A stretch of 64,000 nt of DNA from Synanceia verrucosa (taxonomy: Eukaryota; Chordata; Actinopteri; Perciformes; Synanceiidae). This document shows positions 11,101-23,700 of this stretch, one piece after another; the first letter of the stretch is position 1, and the number at the start of each line of letters is the position of its first letter. The notes beneath the pieces are model-generated. The model had not been told where the DNA came from. It worked only from the letters and a program-made list of their open reading frames with translations, and searched no databases. The stretch covers positions 31,357,220 through 31,421,219 of the forward strand of contig CM056551.1 of the NCBI GenBank assembly GCA_029721515.1, given 5' to 3'. Both the position numbers and the translations under genes were made by a program.

Positions 11101-14100
11101 GTAACTGTGTGTTAGGAGTGGTGTCTTGGCAAATAGTGAATGAGGTGAAACAAGCCAGCGGGGAGAACCCGCCACCAGAGGGCTGTCCATCCAACTGGCT
11201 GTTTGTGCCGGAGGGGTTGCGGTCTCAGGTGGTACATTGGGCTCATACATCTCGCCTTACTTGTCATCCTGGTTTCAAGAAAACCATGTTTTTTTATCCG
11301 TCAGCAGTTCTGGTGGCTGGCCATGGAGAAGATCATCAGGGAGCACGTGGAGGCATGCCCAGTGTGCGCTCGGAACAAGTCGGCAGCGCAGTCGCAGGCG
11401 GGTCTCCTTCAGCCTCTTCCCATCCCCACTCGCCCGTGGGCCGCCATCGCTCTGGACTTCGTCACGGGCCTTCCCATTTCCAATGGCAACACGACCGTTC
11501 TCACGGTGGTTGACAGGTTTTCTAAGATGACACATTTCATTGCCCTGCCTAAATTGCCATCAGCCAAGGAGAGAGCTGAAATCATGTTTAACCGAATTTT
11601 CAGTATCCATGGTTTTCCTACAGACATTGTTTCGGATAGAGGACCACAGTTTGTTTCTCGGTTTTGGAGGGAGTTAAGCAGCCTCATCGGTGCCACAGTT
11701 GAGTCTGTCATCAGGTTATCACTTGCAGTCCAATGGTCAAACTGAATGCCTAAATCAAATCCTGGGGACCTGCCTGCGCTGCCTCGTCACCCAAAATCCC
11801 TCCTCCTGGAGTAAGCACCTTCCCTGGGCCACCAAGATCTCTCCCTTCCATTGTGTCTATGGGTACCAGCCTCCAGCCTTTCCAGATCTGGAGAGAGAGA
11901 TCTCGGCCCTGTCAGCCTATGCCCTGGTTCGACGATCCCACAGGGTGTGGGAGGCTACGTGTCGGGTGCTGCAGCGTAGTGTCGTGCACATGAAGCAGTC
12001 AGTGGATTGCCGGAGACGACCAGCGCAGGTTAGTTAGTCTCCTGTGTCAGGTGTTTTTCTGTAACGTTGTGTTTTCCTCACCTTTGTGAGTACCTTTTGT
12101 TAATAGTAATCTTGCCCCTAGTTTCCTCACCTTTGTGAACGAGTTTGGCTAAGTTAATTTTTCCCTTAGAGCAGCCCTAGATAGCCTCAGGGTTTTTGTT
12201 GATAATTTTCATAGCCGTGATTTTTGTTGTTAACTTTGATAGCGTGTACGTTGTTGTATTTCTGTTTCCCTTTTCAGGTAGTCAGGTTAGAGTGTTAATT
12301 CCTCCCTGTACCGTTGTTGTTTATTTCTATTAATAAATCCTGCTTGATACTTTGATTTTCTGAGTCGTGCATTTGGGTTCTTTGTTGTCGTGAAGCCAAG
12401 TTCTAACAGAGCCAAGGCAGAGTTACGACTTACAAAACTGCAGGCGTGGCTCGAAATTGCAGTTATTTCAAATAGCATATTTTATACTTAGCGGTTAACC
12501 GGTTTTATCGGATAATGAGGCTTGGTGGCAGGTCAAAAATATTTTCAGTTTTTGCCATCCCTAATTCTAGCCTGATATATGGTATGGTATATACCCAGCT
12601 TTTTTGATGGCATTTTCTAAGGATGCTTTAGCTGCTGACAACTGCTTCTAGCTAGCTGCTGCTAGCATGACACACTTTAGCTCACATGAAAATCCATCTG
12701 ATCAGTCATAAACCGTGTTAATAACGCTGTTAATAATGGCTTTGCTAACAGCGTTACTTTTTTCAGTAATGGGTAATCTAACTAATTACCTTTTCTATCA
12801 TTACAATACTGTTACCATTACCAACACGCTGTTACTGCACGTTATTGAAGCTACTCATTGAAGCTGTCATCTGACTTGGCTCACACAGACACAGGAGCTA
12901 TAAATGTGTGTGTTTTTTGGTGAGGGGGGAGGAGAGGGGTGAGATAATCACCTCAGTAAAGCTGCTTTCACACCGAACGTGCAAGGCGCAGGTGCACCAA
13001 GAGAAACCCATTCATTGTGTATGTGGTTGGTCTGCTCCATGCAAAGGCACAGTGCACGGGTGGGGTTTGCGCTCTAATAATATAATATAATATTTCAACT
13101 TGGGCGCAGCGCTTGTGAGCACCGCGTGGGCGAGTGTTTACACACATATCCACACACACAAACTATCAGAGCTGGTGAGTCCAGAGTGACAGGGAAGGTG
13201 GAAATATGGGCACTACTTTAACCTTATCGAGTTAAAAGTTAAAAATGTACATGGTGAGTGTACATTCTGTCCCAGAGCAAAGAGTTTGTCCACATCTGGT
13301 GTAAGCAACTCCAATGCCACCATGCTTCTACTAAACTAGTGGCCAAATTTAAACTGTTTACTTTTCTGATGAGGAAAATACTTGAAGTACAGTTGCACCA
13401 GTTGTGGTCTGTTGAGGTGTAATAAATATTAAAATCTCTATGCAGGTACCTGTCTTTGCTGTTCTCCTCTGTGCACCTGACTTGTGAAACCTGCTCTGAA
13501 AAAAATCCAAATTCTTTGACATTTTTCAACTTGAAAAAAGTAAGGCAATAGTTACTTTTCCTGGTAACTAGTTACTCTTATAGTGGAATAATTCAATTAC
13601 TAACTCAGTTACTTTTCAGAAGAAAAGTAACTAGTAACCATAACTAATTACTTTTTCAAAATAACGTGCCCAACACTGGTCATGAAGTAATGTTTGTGAA
13701 CCACAGGTTTGGACCAATCAGCAGCAACGGCAGCGAGGGGTGGGGCTTATGCACACATGACAACCAAGCAAGGCACTGCTGAGTCAAATAAAGGTGGTGG
13801 CTCTAAAAGTGGTTGACGAAGCTGCTAATAGCATTAGTGCTATCAGAACTAGAGAGGTCTTCATTGAAAGAAGAGTAAAGAACAGCTCTGAAGGCTTTTT
13901 GATTGACAGGTAGTTCATCCAATCACCTGCTAGGATTCTTTTCCAAACTTTTTCTAATGATGGCTTCTGAGAGTCAGGTAGCACAGGTGATATGAACCAC
14001 TGTCAGGAAGTGTAGATGAAAGGGGTCCAGGTGTCCTCAGTCAGGTTTGCCTCCTTTTCAGTAGATTTGACCACTCAAATGTTATTTCATTAACAGATAT

Positions 14101-14682
14101 AAAGATATAAATACATAATAATGCTCCTATAAGTCATGCGTTGGGGGGTGACCTCTGACAGCATACATTTAACAACAATCTGTCGTCTCTTCAATGGTTT
14201 AGTAGCCTGATAGCTCGTTAGCTCATCATTTTCTGAACAAGCAGGTGTGTGTGTGTGTGCTGCTGCTTAACCTTGTTTAGCTAAACATATTGGCTAACAG
14301 CATGAGTCTAGCCTAGCCACATGCTAACATACCAGGCTAGCTGTATGCCAGGCTAACACACACACCGAAACACAGCATGTATGCTCATGCTAATCACCCC
14401 CACCCTGCAGATCATCCATTCAGAGGACAAAGGCTGTTTAATGCAGAGGATCGGTGCAGATACTCACCGAGCATCCTGGGAATGCTGAGGAGGAGGAGGA
14501 GGAGGAGGAGGTGATAGGGGCGTTATGGATCCATGTTCTCCTTCAGCAGCAGGAGCAGGAGGAAAGATGGAGAACCTGCTGATACTGACGCTGTTTGGTC
14601 GACAGACTGAGGAACCTGTCTGTCTGTCTCTGTTAGCTTCTTGCTAACGATGCTACATGACTTCAGTTCTCTTACTCTCTGT

Positions 14683-14719
<37 letters not shown>

Positions 14720-17700
14720 GCAGTGGCCCCTCCCCTGCAGTGAGGCTGCCCTACTTCCTTTCCTTGTCTCCTCTTTCCCTTCCTCTCATCTCCTCTTCTC
14801 ATCTCCTCTTTCCTTATTATTATTATTATCATCACTGAGTATCATTGATATTATTACCTGTTGTTTTAATTATAAATAATTCACATGTAACTGATTATTA
14901 TCAGTAGTTTATTGGTGGCTTACCTGGTGTCAGCAGCATTGTCTTCAAACTGCTGGGTCGACTCAGTTTTAGGCTGAGAACGAGTCCGACGAAGAGAGTG
15001 CTGCAACCCCCGGAGCAGAAAACCCTGAGGAAGTAATAATCCAGGTAAACAGAGAGAGGAAGTAATAATCCAGGTAAACAGAGAGAGGAAGTAATAATCC
15101 AGGTAAACAGAGAGAGGAAGTAATAATCCAGGTAAACAGAGAGAGATAGTAATAATCCAGGTAAACAGAGAGAGGAAGTAATAATCCAGGTAAACAGAGA
15201 GAGGAAGTTATAATCCAGGTAAACAGAGAGAGGAAGTTATCATCCAGGTAAACAGAGAGAGGAAGTTATAATCCAGGTAAACAGAGAGAGATAGTAATAA
15301 TCCAGGTAAACAGAGAGAGATAGTAATAATCCAGGTAAACAGAGAGAGGAAGTTATAATCCAGGTAAACAGAGAGAGATAGTAATAATCCAGGTAAACAG
15401 AGAGAGGAAGTAATAATCCAGGTAAACAGAGAGAGGAAGTAATAATCCAGGTAAACAGAGAGAGGAAGTAATAATCCAGGTAAACAGAGAGAGATAGTAA
15501 TAATCCAGGTAAACAGAGAGAGGAAGTAATAATCCAGGTAAACAGAGAGAGGAAGTTATAATCCAGGTAAACAGAGAGAGGAAGTTATCATCCAGGTAAA
15601 CAGAGAGAGGAAGTTATAATCCAGGTAAACAGAGAGAGATAGTAATAATCCAGGTAAACAGAGAGAGGAAGTTATAATCCAGGTAAACAGAGAGAGATAG
15701 TAATAATCCAGGTAAACAGAGAGAGGAAGTAATAATACAGGTAAACAGAGAGAGGAAGTTATAATCCAGGTAAACAGAGAGAGGAAGTTATCATCCAGGT
15801 AAACAGAGAGAGGAAGTAATAATCCAGGTAAACAGAGAGAGGAAGTTATAATCCAGGTAAACAGAGAGAGATAGTAATAATCCAGGTAAACAGAGAGAGG
15901 AAGTTATAATCCAGGTAAACAGAGAGAGATAGTAATAATCCAGGTAAACAGAGAGAGGAAGTAATAATCCAGGTAAACAGAGAGAGATAGTAATAATCCA
16001 GGTAAACAGAGAGAGGAAGTAATAATCCAGGTAAACAGCGAGAGGAAGTTATAATCCAGGTAAACAGAGAGAGATAGTAATAATCCAGGTAAACAGAGAG
16101 AGGAAGTAATAATCCAGGTAAACAGAGAGAGGAAGTTATAATCCAGGTAAACAGAGAGAGAAAGTTATAATCCAGGTAAACAGAGAGAGGAAGTAATAAT
16201 CCAGGTAAACAGAGAGAGGAAGTTATAATCCAGGTAAACAGAGAGAGGAAGTAATAATCCAGGTAAACAGAGAGAGGAAGTTATAATCCAGGTAAACAGA
16301 GAGAGATAGTAATAATCCAGGTAAACAGAGAGAGGAAGTTATAATCCAGGTAAACAGAGAGAGGAAGTTATAATCCAGGTAAACAGAGAGAGGAAGTTAT
16401 AATCCAGGTAAACAGAGAGAGATAGTAATAATCCAGGTAAACAGAGAGAGGAAGTAATAATCCAGGTAAACAGAGAGAGGAAGTTATAATCCAGGTAAAC
16501 AGAGAGAGATAGTAATAATCCAGGTAAACAGAGAGAGGAAGTAATAATCCAGGTAAACAGAGAGAGGAAGTTATAATCCAGGTAAACAGAGAGAGGAAGT
16601 AATAATCCAGGTAAACAGAGAGAGGAAGTTATAATCCAGGTAAACAGAGAGAGATAGTAATAATCCAGGTAAACAGAGAGAGATAGTAATAATCCAGGTA
16701 AACAGAGAGAGGAAGTTATAATCCAGGTAAACAGAGAGAGGAAGTAATAATCCAGGTAAACAGAGAGAGATAGTAATAATCCAGGTAAACAGAGAGAGGA
16801 AGTAATAATCCAGGTAAACAGAGAGAGGAAGTTATAATCCAGGTAAATAGAGAGAGGAAGTAATAATCCAGGTAAACAGAGAGAGGAAGTTATAATCCAG
16901 GTAAACAGAGAGAGGAAGTTATAATCCAGGTAAATAGAGAGAGGAAGTAATAATCCAGGTAAACAGAGAGAGGAAGTTATAATCCAGGTAAACAGAGAGA
17001 GATAGTAATAATCCAGGTAAACAGAGAGAGGAAGTAATAATCCAGGTAAACAGAGAGAGGAAGTAATAATCCAGGTAAACAGAGAGAGGAAGTTATAATC
17101 CAGGTAAACAGAGAGAGGAAGTTATCATCCAGGTAAACAGAGAGAGGAAGTTATAATCCAGGTAAATAGAGAGAGGAAGTAATAATCCAGGTAAATAGAG
17201 AGAGGAAGTTATAATCCAGGTAAACAGAGAGAGGAAGTAATAATCCAGGTAAACAGAGAGAGGAAGTTATAATCCAGGTAAACAGAGAGAGGAAGTAATA
17301 ATCCAGGTAAACAGAGAGAGGAAGTTATAATCCAGGTAAACAGAGAGAGATAGTAATAATCCAGGTAAATAGAGAGAGGAAGTAATAATCCAGGTAAACA
17401 GAGAGAGGAAGTAATAATCCAGGTAAACAGAGAGAGATAGTAATAATCCAGGTAAATAGAGAGAGGAAGTAATAATCCAGGTAAATAGAGAGAGATAGTA
17501 ATAATCCAGGTAAATAGAGAGAGGAAGTTATAATCCAGGTAAACAGAGAGAGGAAGTAATAATCCAGGTAAACAGAGAGAGATAGTAATAATCCAGGTAA
17601 ATAGAGAGAGGAAGTAATAATCCTGGGGGTATTCCACGAAGCTGGCTTAGCTCAAAGCCTGGCTTATTTCGGTTAGCTTGGCTAATTTAAGTGAGAGTTC

Positions 17701-20700
17701 GGTTCCACAAATGAGGCTTGGGGCTAGCGTGGCTTGGTAACCATGGTAACTCAGCCAGTGCGACAAGCCTGGTCCAGGGTAAGTTTACGGTCAAGCTAAG
17801 CTTAGCTGCCTCTCAGAGAAGGTCCGACAGGCTTCCACAAGATGCTTTGTGACTGTATGTCACACAGTAATTTCATCTTTATCTGTAATGAATGATGGGT
17901 CCGATCCCATCAGCGATAACTATTTGGAAATATCTGATTTTCTTTCTTTTATTCTGTGACTCTCAATTTACTGTCAACACTTAACAGAATAAAGGCACAA
18001 ATGATCTCATCCCAAACACTGAAGGCGACAACAGCAACAATTTCCCATTAAAAAAAGCCTTCCTTCCACCATTGGTCCATTGTGATTATGATGACGTAAG
18101 AGTGATGGCAAATGATGACATGACTACTCTGTGTACAAGCTCTTTAGTGTCTTCGCTCTTATTTAAAAGTAGGGCGCTGTGCCACTATCATCAGTGTTGA
18201 CAGTACATACGCAGAAGTGAGGAATAAAATTAGACAACCAAGCAGGCTGACTGCATGGAGACATGCGTCAGTTAATAACTTACAAATTTAAACGGTCCGC
18301 GATGCTTTGCCACGCCATGTGCCTGGCTTTCACTATGGCAACGGTGTTGCCTTTCTTTTGAATTTTCTCCTTGTACTCCTCGTACAATTGCATGAGGAGG
18401 GTTTGCTCCGCCGGAAAACGATTCTGCTCGACCTTTTTTTCCATGATCTCGTCATTTCAACAATCGATACTTCAGGGCTTTTTATGTACCGTGGAGGCGC
18501 GCATAGCCGCGGCTTGGATCAGCCTGGCTGGAATAAGCCTTGATGAGAAACAGCTGAGCCTCATTAGTGGAACGAGTGGCAGCTAAGATTAAAGAGGCCG
18601 CTTATTCAAGCCACGCTTACCGGCGATAGCCCAGCTTTCTTTAGCCAGCTTCACGGAATACCCCCCAGGTAAACAGAGAGAGGAAGTTATAATCCAGGTA
18701 AACAGAGAGAGAAAGTTATAATCCAGGTAAACAGAGAGAGGAAGTTATAATCCAGGTAAACAGAGAGAGGAAGTTATAATCCAGGTAAACAGAGAGAGGA
18801 AGTTATAATCCAGGTAAACAGAGAGAGAAAGTTATAATCCAGGTAAACAGAGAGAGGAAGTTATAATCCAGGTAAACAGAGAGAGGAAGTTATAATCCAG
18901 GTAAACAGAGAGAGAAAGTTATAATCCAGGTAAACAGAGAGAGATAGTAATAATCCAGGTAAACAGAGAGAGGAAGTTATAATCCAGGTAAACAGAGAGA
19001 GGAAGTTATCATCCAGGTAAACAGAGAGAGAAAGTTATAATCCAGGTAAACAGAGAGAGGAAGTTATAATCCAGGTAAACAGAGAGAGGAAGTTATAATC
19101 CAGGTAAACAGAGAGAGATAGTAATAATCCAGGTAAACAGAGAGAGGAAGTTATAATCCAGGTAAACAGAGAGAGAAAGTTATAATCCAGGTAAACAGAG
19201 AGAGGAAGTAATATACTGGTCTGTGTACTGGTCTTTATACTGGTCTGTTTGCTGGTCTGTTTGCTGGTCTGTTTGCTGGTCTGTTTACTGGTCTGTTTAC
19301 TGGTCTGTGTACTGGTCTGTTTGCTGGTCTGTTTACTGGTCTGTGTACTGGTCTGTGTACTGGTCTGTGTACTGGTCTTTATACTGGTCTGTTTGCTGGT
19401 CTGTTTGCTGGTCTGTGTACTGGTCTGTTTACTGGTCTTTATACTGGTCTGTTTGCTGGTCTGTTTACTGGTCTGTTTACTGGTCTTTATACTGGTCTGT
19501 TTGCTGGTCTGTTTGCTGGTCTGTGTACTGGTCTGTTTACTGGTCTGTGTACTGGTCTGTTTACTGGTCTGTTTACTGGTCTTTATACTGGTCTGTTTGC
19601 TGGTCTGTTTACTGGTCTGTTTACTGGTCTGTTTACTGGTCTGTTTACTGGTCTGTGTACTGGTCTGTTTACTGGTCTGTGTACTGGTCTGTTTACTGGT
19701 CTGTGTACTGGTCTGTGTACTGGTCTGTTTACTGGTCTGTGTACTGGTCTGTTTACTGGTCTGTTTACTGGTCTTTATACTGGTCTGTTTGCTGGTCTGT
19801 TTGCTGGTCTGTGTACTGGTCTGTTTACTGGTCTGTTTACTGGTCTTTATACTGGTCTGTTTGCTGGTCTGTGTACTGGTCTGTTTACTGGTCTGTGTAC
19901 TGGTCTGTTTACTGGTCTGTGTACTGGTCTGTTTACTGGTCTGTGTACTGGTCTGTTTACTGGTCTGTGTACTGGTCTGTGTACTGGTCTGTTTACTGGT
20001 CTGTTTACTGGTCTTTATACTGGTCTGTTTGCTGGTCTGTGTACTGGTCTGTTTACTGGTCTGTTTACTGGTCTGTTTACTGGTCTGTTTGCTGGTCTGT
20101 TTACTGGTCTGTTTACTGGTCTTTATACTGGTCTGTTTGCTGGTCTGTGTACTGGTCTGTTTACTGGTCTGTGTACTGGTCTGTGTACTGGTCTGTTTAC
20201 TGGTCTGTTTACTGGTCTTTATACTGGTCTTTATACTGGTCTGTTTGCTGGTCTGTGTACTGGTCTGTTTACTGGTCTGTTTACTGGTCTTTATACTGGT
20301 CTGTTTGCTGGTCTGTTTACTGGTCTGTTTACTGGTCTGTGTACTGGTCTGTTTACTGGTCTGTGTACTGGTCTGTTTACTGGTCTGTTTGCTGGTCTGT
20401 TTGCTGGTCTGTGTACTGGTCTGTTTACTGGTCTGTTTACTGGTCTTTATACTGGTCTGTTTGCTGGTCTGTTTACTGGTCTGTTTACTGGTCTGTTTGC
20501 TGGTCTGTTTACTGGTCTGTTTGCTGGTCTGTTTGCTGGTCTGTTTACTGGTCTGTGTACTGGTCTGTTTACTGGTCTGTTTGCTGGTCTGTTTACTGGT
20601 CTGTTTACTGGTCTGTTTGCTGGTCTGTTTGCTGGTCTGTTTACTGGTCTGTTTGCTGGTCTGTTTGCTGGTCTGTTTACTGGTCTGTGTACTGGTCTGT

Positions 20701-23700
20701 TTACTGGTCTGTTTGCTGGTCTGTTTACTGGTCTGTGTACTGGTCTGTTTGCTGGTCTGTTTGCTGGTCTGTTTACTGGTCTGTTTACTGGTCTGTGTAC
20801 TGGTCTGTTTACTGGTCTGTTTGCTGGTCTGTTTGCTGGTCTGTTTACTGGTCTGTGTACTGGTCTGTTTACTGGTCTGTTTGCTGGTCTGTTTGCTGGT
20901 CTGTTTACTGGTCTGTGTACTGGTCTGTTTGCTGGTCTGTTTACTGGTCTGTTTACTGGTCTGTGTACTGGTCTGTTTACTGGTCTGTTTGCTGGTCTGT
21001 TTGCTGGTCTGTTTACTGGTCTGTGTACTGGTCTGTTTGCTGGTCTGTTTACTGGTCTGTGTACTGGTCTGTTTACTGGTCTGTTTGCTGGTCTGTTTGC
21101 TGGTCTGTTTACTGGTCTGTTTACTGGTCTGTGTACTGGTCTGTGTACTGGTCTGTTTCCTGGTCTGTGTGCTGGTCTGTGTACTGGTCTGTTTACTGGT
21201 CTGTTTCCTGGTCTGTGTACTGGTCTGTTTCCTGGTCTGTGTGCTGGTCTGTGTACTGGTCTGTTTACTGGTCTGTTTCCTGGTCTGTTTGCTGGTCTGT
21301 TTCCTGGTCTGTTTGCTGGTCTGTGTACTGGTCTGTTTGCTGGTCTGTTTACTGGTCTGTTTGCTGGTCTGTTTGCTGGTCTGTTTACTGGTCTGTTTAC
21401 TGGTCTGTTTACTGGTCTGTGTACTGGTCTGTGTACTGGTCTGTTTGCTGGTCTGTTTACTGGTCTGTTTGCTGGTCTGTTTGCTGGTCTGTTTACTGGT
21501 CTGTTTACTGGTCTGCGTACTGGTCTGTTTACTGGTCTGTGTACTGGTCTGTTTGCTGGTCTGTTTGCTGGTCTGTTTGCTGGTCTGTTTACTGGTCTGT
21601 GTACTGGTCTGTGTACTGGTCTGTTTGCTGGTCTGTTTACTGGTCTGTGTACTGGTCTGTGTACTGGTCTGGTTGCTGGTCTGTGTACTGGTCTGTTTGC
21701 TGGTCTGTTTACTGGTCTGTTTGCTGGTCTGTTTGCTGGTCTGTTTCCTGGTCTGTGTACTGGTCTGTGTACTGGTCTGTTTACTGGTCTGTTTACTGGT
21801 GTGTTTACTGGTCTGTGTACTGGTCTGTTTACTGGTCTGTTTACTGGTGTGTTTACTGGTCTGTTTACTGGTGTGTTTACTGGTCTGTGTACTGGTCTGT
21901 TTACTGGTGTGTTTACTGGTCTGTTTACTGGTGTGTTTACTGGTCTGTGTACTGGTCTGTTTACTGGTGTGTTTACTGGTCTGTTTACTGGTCTGTTTAC
22001 TGGTGTGTTTACTGGTCTGTGTACTGGTCTGTTTACTGGTGTGTTTACTGGTCTGTTTACTGGTCTGTTTACTGGTGTGTTTACTGGTCTGTTTACTGGT
22101 GTGTTTACTGGTCTGTTTACTGGTCTGTTTACTGGTGTGTTTACTGGTCTGTTTACTGGTGTGTTTCCTGGTCTGTGTGCTGGTCTGTGTACTGGTCTGT
22201 GTACTGGTCTGTTTGCTGGTCTGTTTGCTGGTGTGTGTACTGGTCTGTGTACTGGTCTGTTTGCTGGTCTGTTTGCTGGTCTGTGTACTGGTCTGTGTAC
22301 TGGTCTGTTTGCTGGTCTGTTTGCTGGTGTGTGTACTGGTCTGTGTACTGGTCTGTTTACTGGTCTGTTTGCTGGTCTGTTTACTGGTCTGTGTACTGGT
22401 CTGTTTGCTGGTCTGTTTACTGGTCTGCGTACTGGTCTGTTTGCTGGTCTGCGTGCTGGTCTGTGTACTGGTCTGTGTACTGGTTTGTTTACTGGTCTGC
22501 GTACTGGTCTGTTTACTGGTCTGCGTACTGGTCTGTTTACTGGTCTGCGTACTGGTCTGCGTACTGGTCTGTTTACTGGTCTGCGTACTGGTCTGTTTGC
22601 TGGTCTGCGTGCTGGTCTGTGTACTGGTTTGTTTACTGGTCTGCGTACTGGTCTGTTTACTGGTCTGCGTACTGGTCTGTTTACTGGTCTGCGTACTGGT
22701 CTGTTTACTGGTCTGCGTACTGGTCTGTTTGCTGGTCTGTTTACTGGTCTGTTTGCTGGTCTGTTTGCTGGTCTGTTTACTGGTCTGTTTACTGGTCTGC
22801 GTACTGGTCTGTTTGCTGGTCTGCGTACTGGTCTGCGTACTGGTCTGTGTACTGGTCTGGTTGCTGGTCTGTGTACTGGTCTGTTTGCTGGTCTGTTTAC
22901 TGGTCTGTTTGCTGGTCTGTTTACTGGTCTGCGTACTGGTCTGTTTGCTGGTCTGCGTACTGGTCAGTGTACTGGTCTGTTTGCTGGTCTGCGTACTGGT
23001 CTGTGTACTGGTCTGTGTACTGGTCTGGTTGCTGGTCTGTGTACTGGTTTGTTTACTGGTCTGCGTACTGGTCTGTTTACTGGTCTGTGTACTGGTCTGT
23101 GTACTGGTCTGTGTACTGGTCTGGTTGCTGGTCTGTGTACTGGTCTGTTTGCTGGTCTGTTTACTGGTCTGTGTACTGGTCTGTTTGCTGGTCTGTGTAC
23201 TGGTCTGTGTACTGGTCTGGTTGCTGGTCTGTTTACTGGTCTGTTTGCTGGTCTGTGTACTGGTCTGTTTGCTGGTCTGTTTACTGGTCTGTGTACTGGT
23301 CTGCGTGCTGGTCTGTGTACTGGTCTGTGTACTGGTCTGTGTACTGGTCTGTTTACTGGTCTGTGTACTGGTCTGTTTACTGGTCTGCGTACTGGTCTGT
23401 TTGCTGGTCTGCTTACTGGTCTGTGTACTGGTCTGGTTGCTGGTCTGTGTACTGGTCTGGTTGCTGGTCTGTTTACTGGTCTGTGTACTGGTCTGTTTGC
23501 TGGTCTGTGTACTGGTCTGTGTACTGGTCTGGTTGCTGGTCTGTGTACTGGTCTGTTTGCTGGTCTGTTTACTGGTCTGTTTGCTGGTCTGTGTACTGGT
23601 CTGTGTACTGGTCTGGTTGCTGGTCTGTGTACTGGTCTGTTTACTGGTCTGCTTACTGGTCTGTGTACTGGTCTGTTTGCTGGTCTGTGTACTGGTCTGT

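Larger units (their letters stand above)
10090..12442 (+). mobile_element. Ty3/Gypsy LTR retrotransposon, internally deleted
   Basis: Two related direct repeats (10090-10599, and a 5'-shortened copy at about 12030-12408) flank a short internal region holding only RNase H and integrase. The LTR begins TGTCAGGTTTCC and ends TTCTAACA. Gag, protease and most of RT are missing. Both repeats continue for another 34 identical bases (GAGCCAAGGCAGAG... to CTGCA), which is odd for a simple LTR-internal-LTR copy. Orientation is plus, opposite to dab2ip. Confidence 0.85.

Noticed and set aside
15027..19212. CRISPR-like regular repeats
   Set aside because: Units are head to tail without unique spacers, in a eukaryotic intron, with no cas genes. 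Minisatellite.
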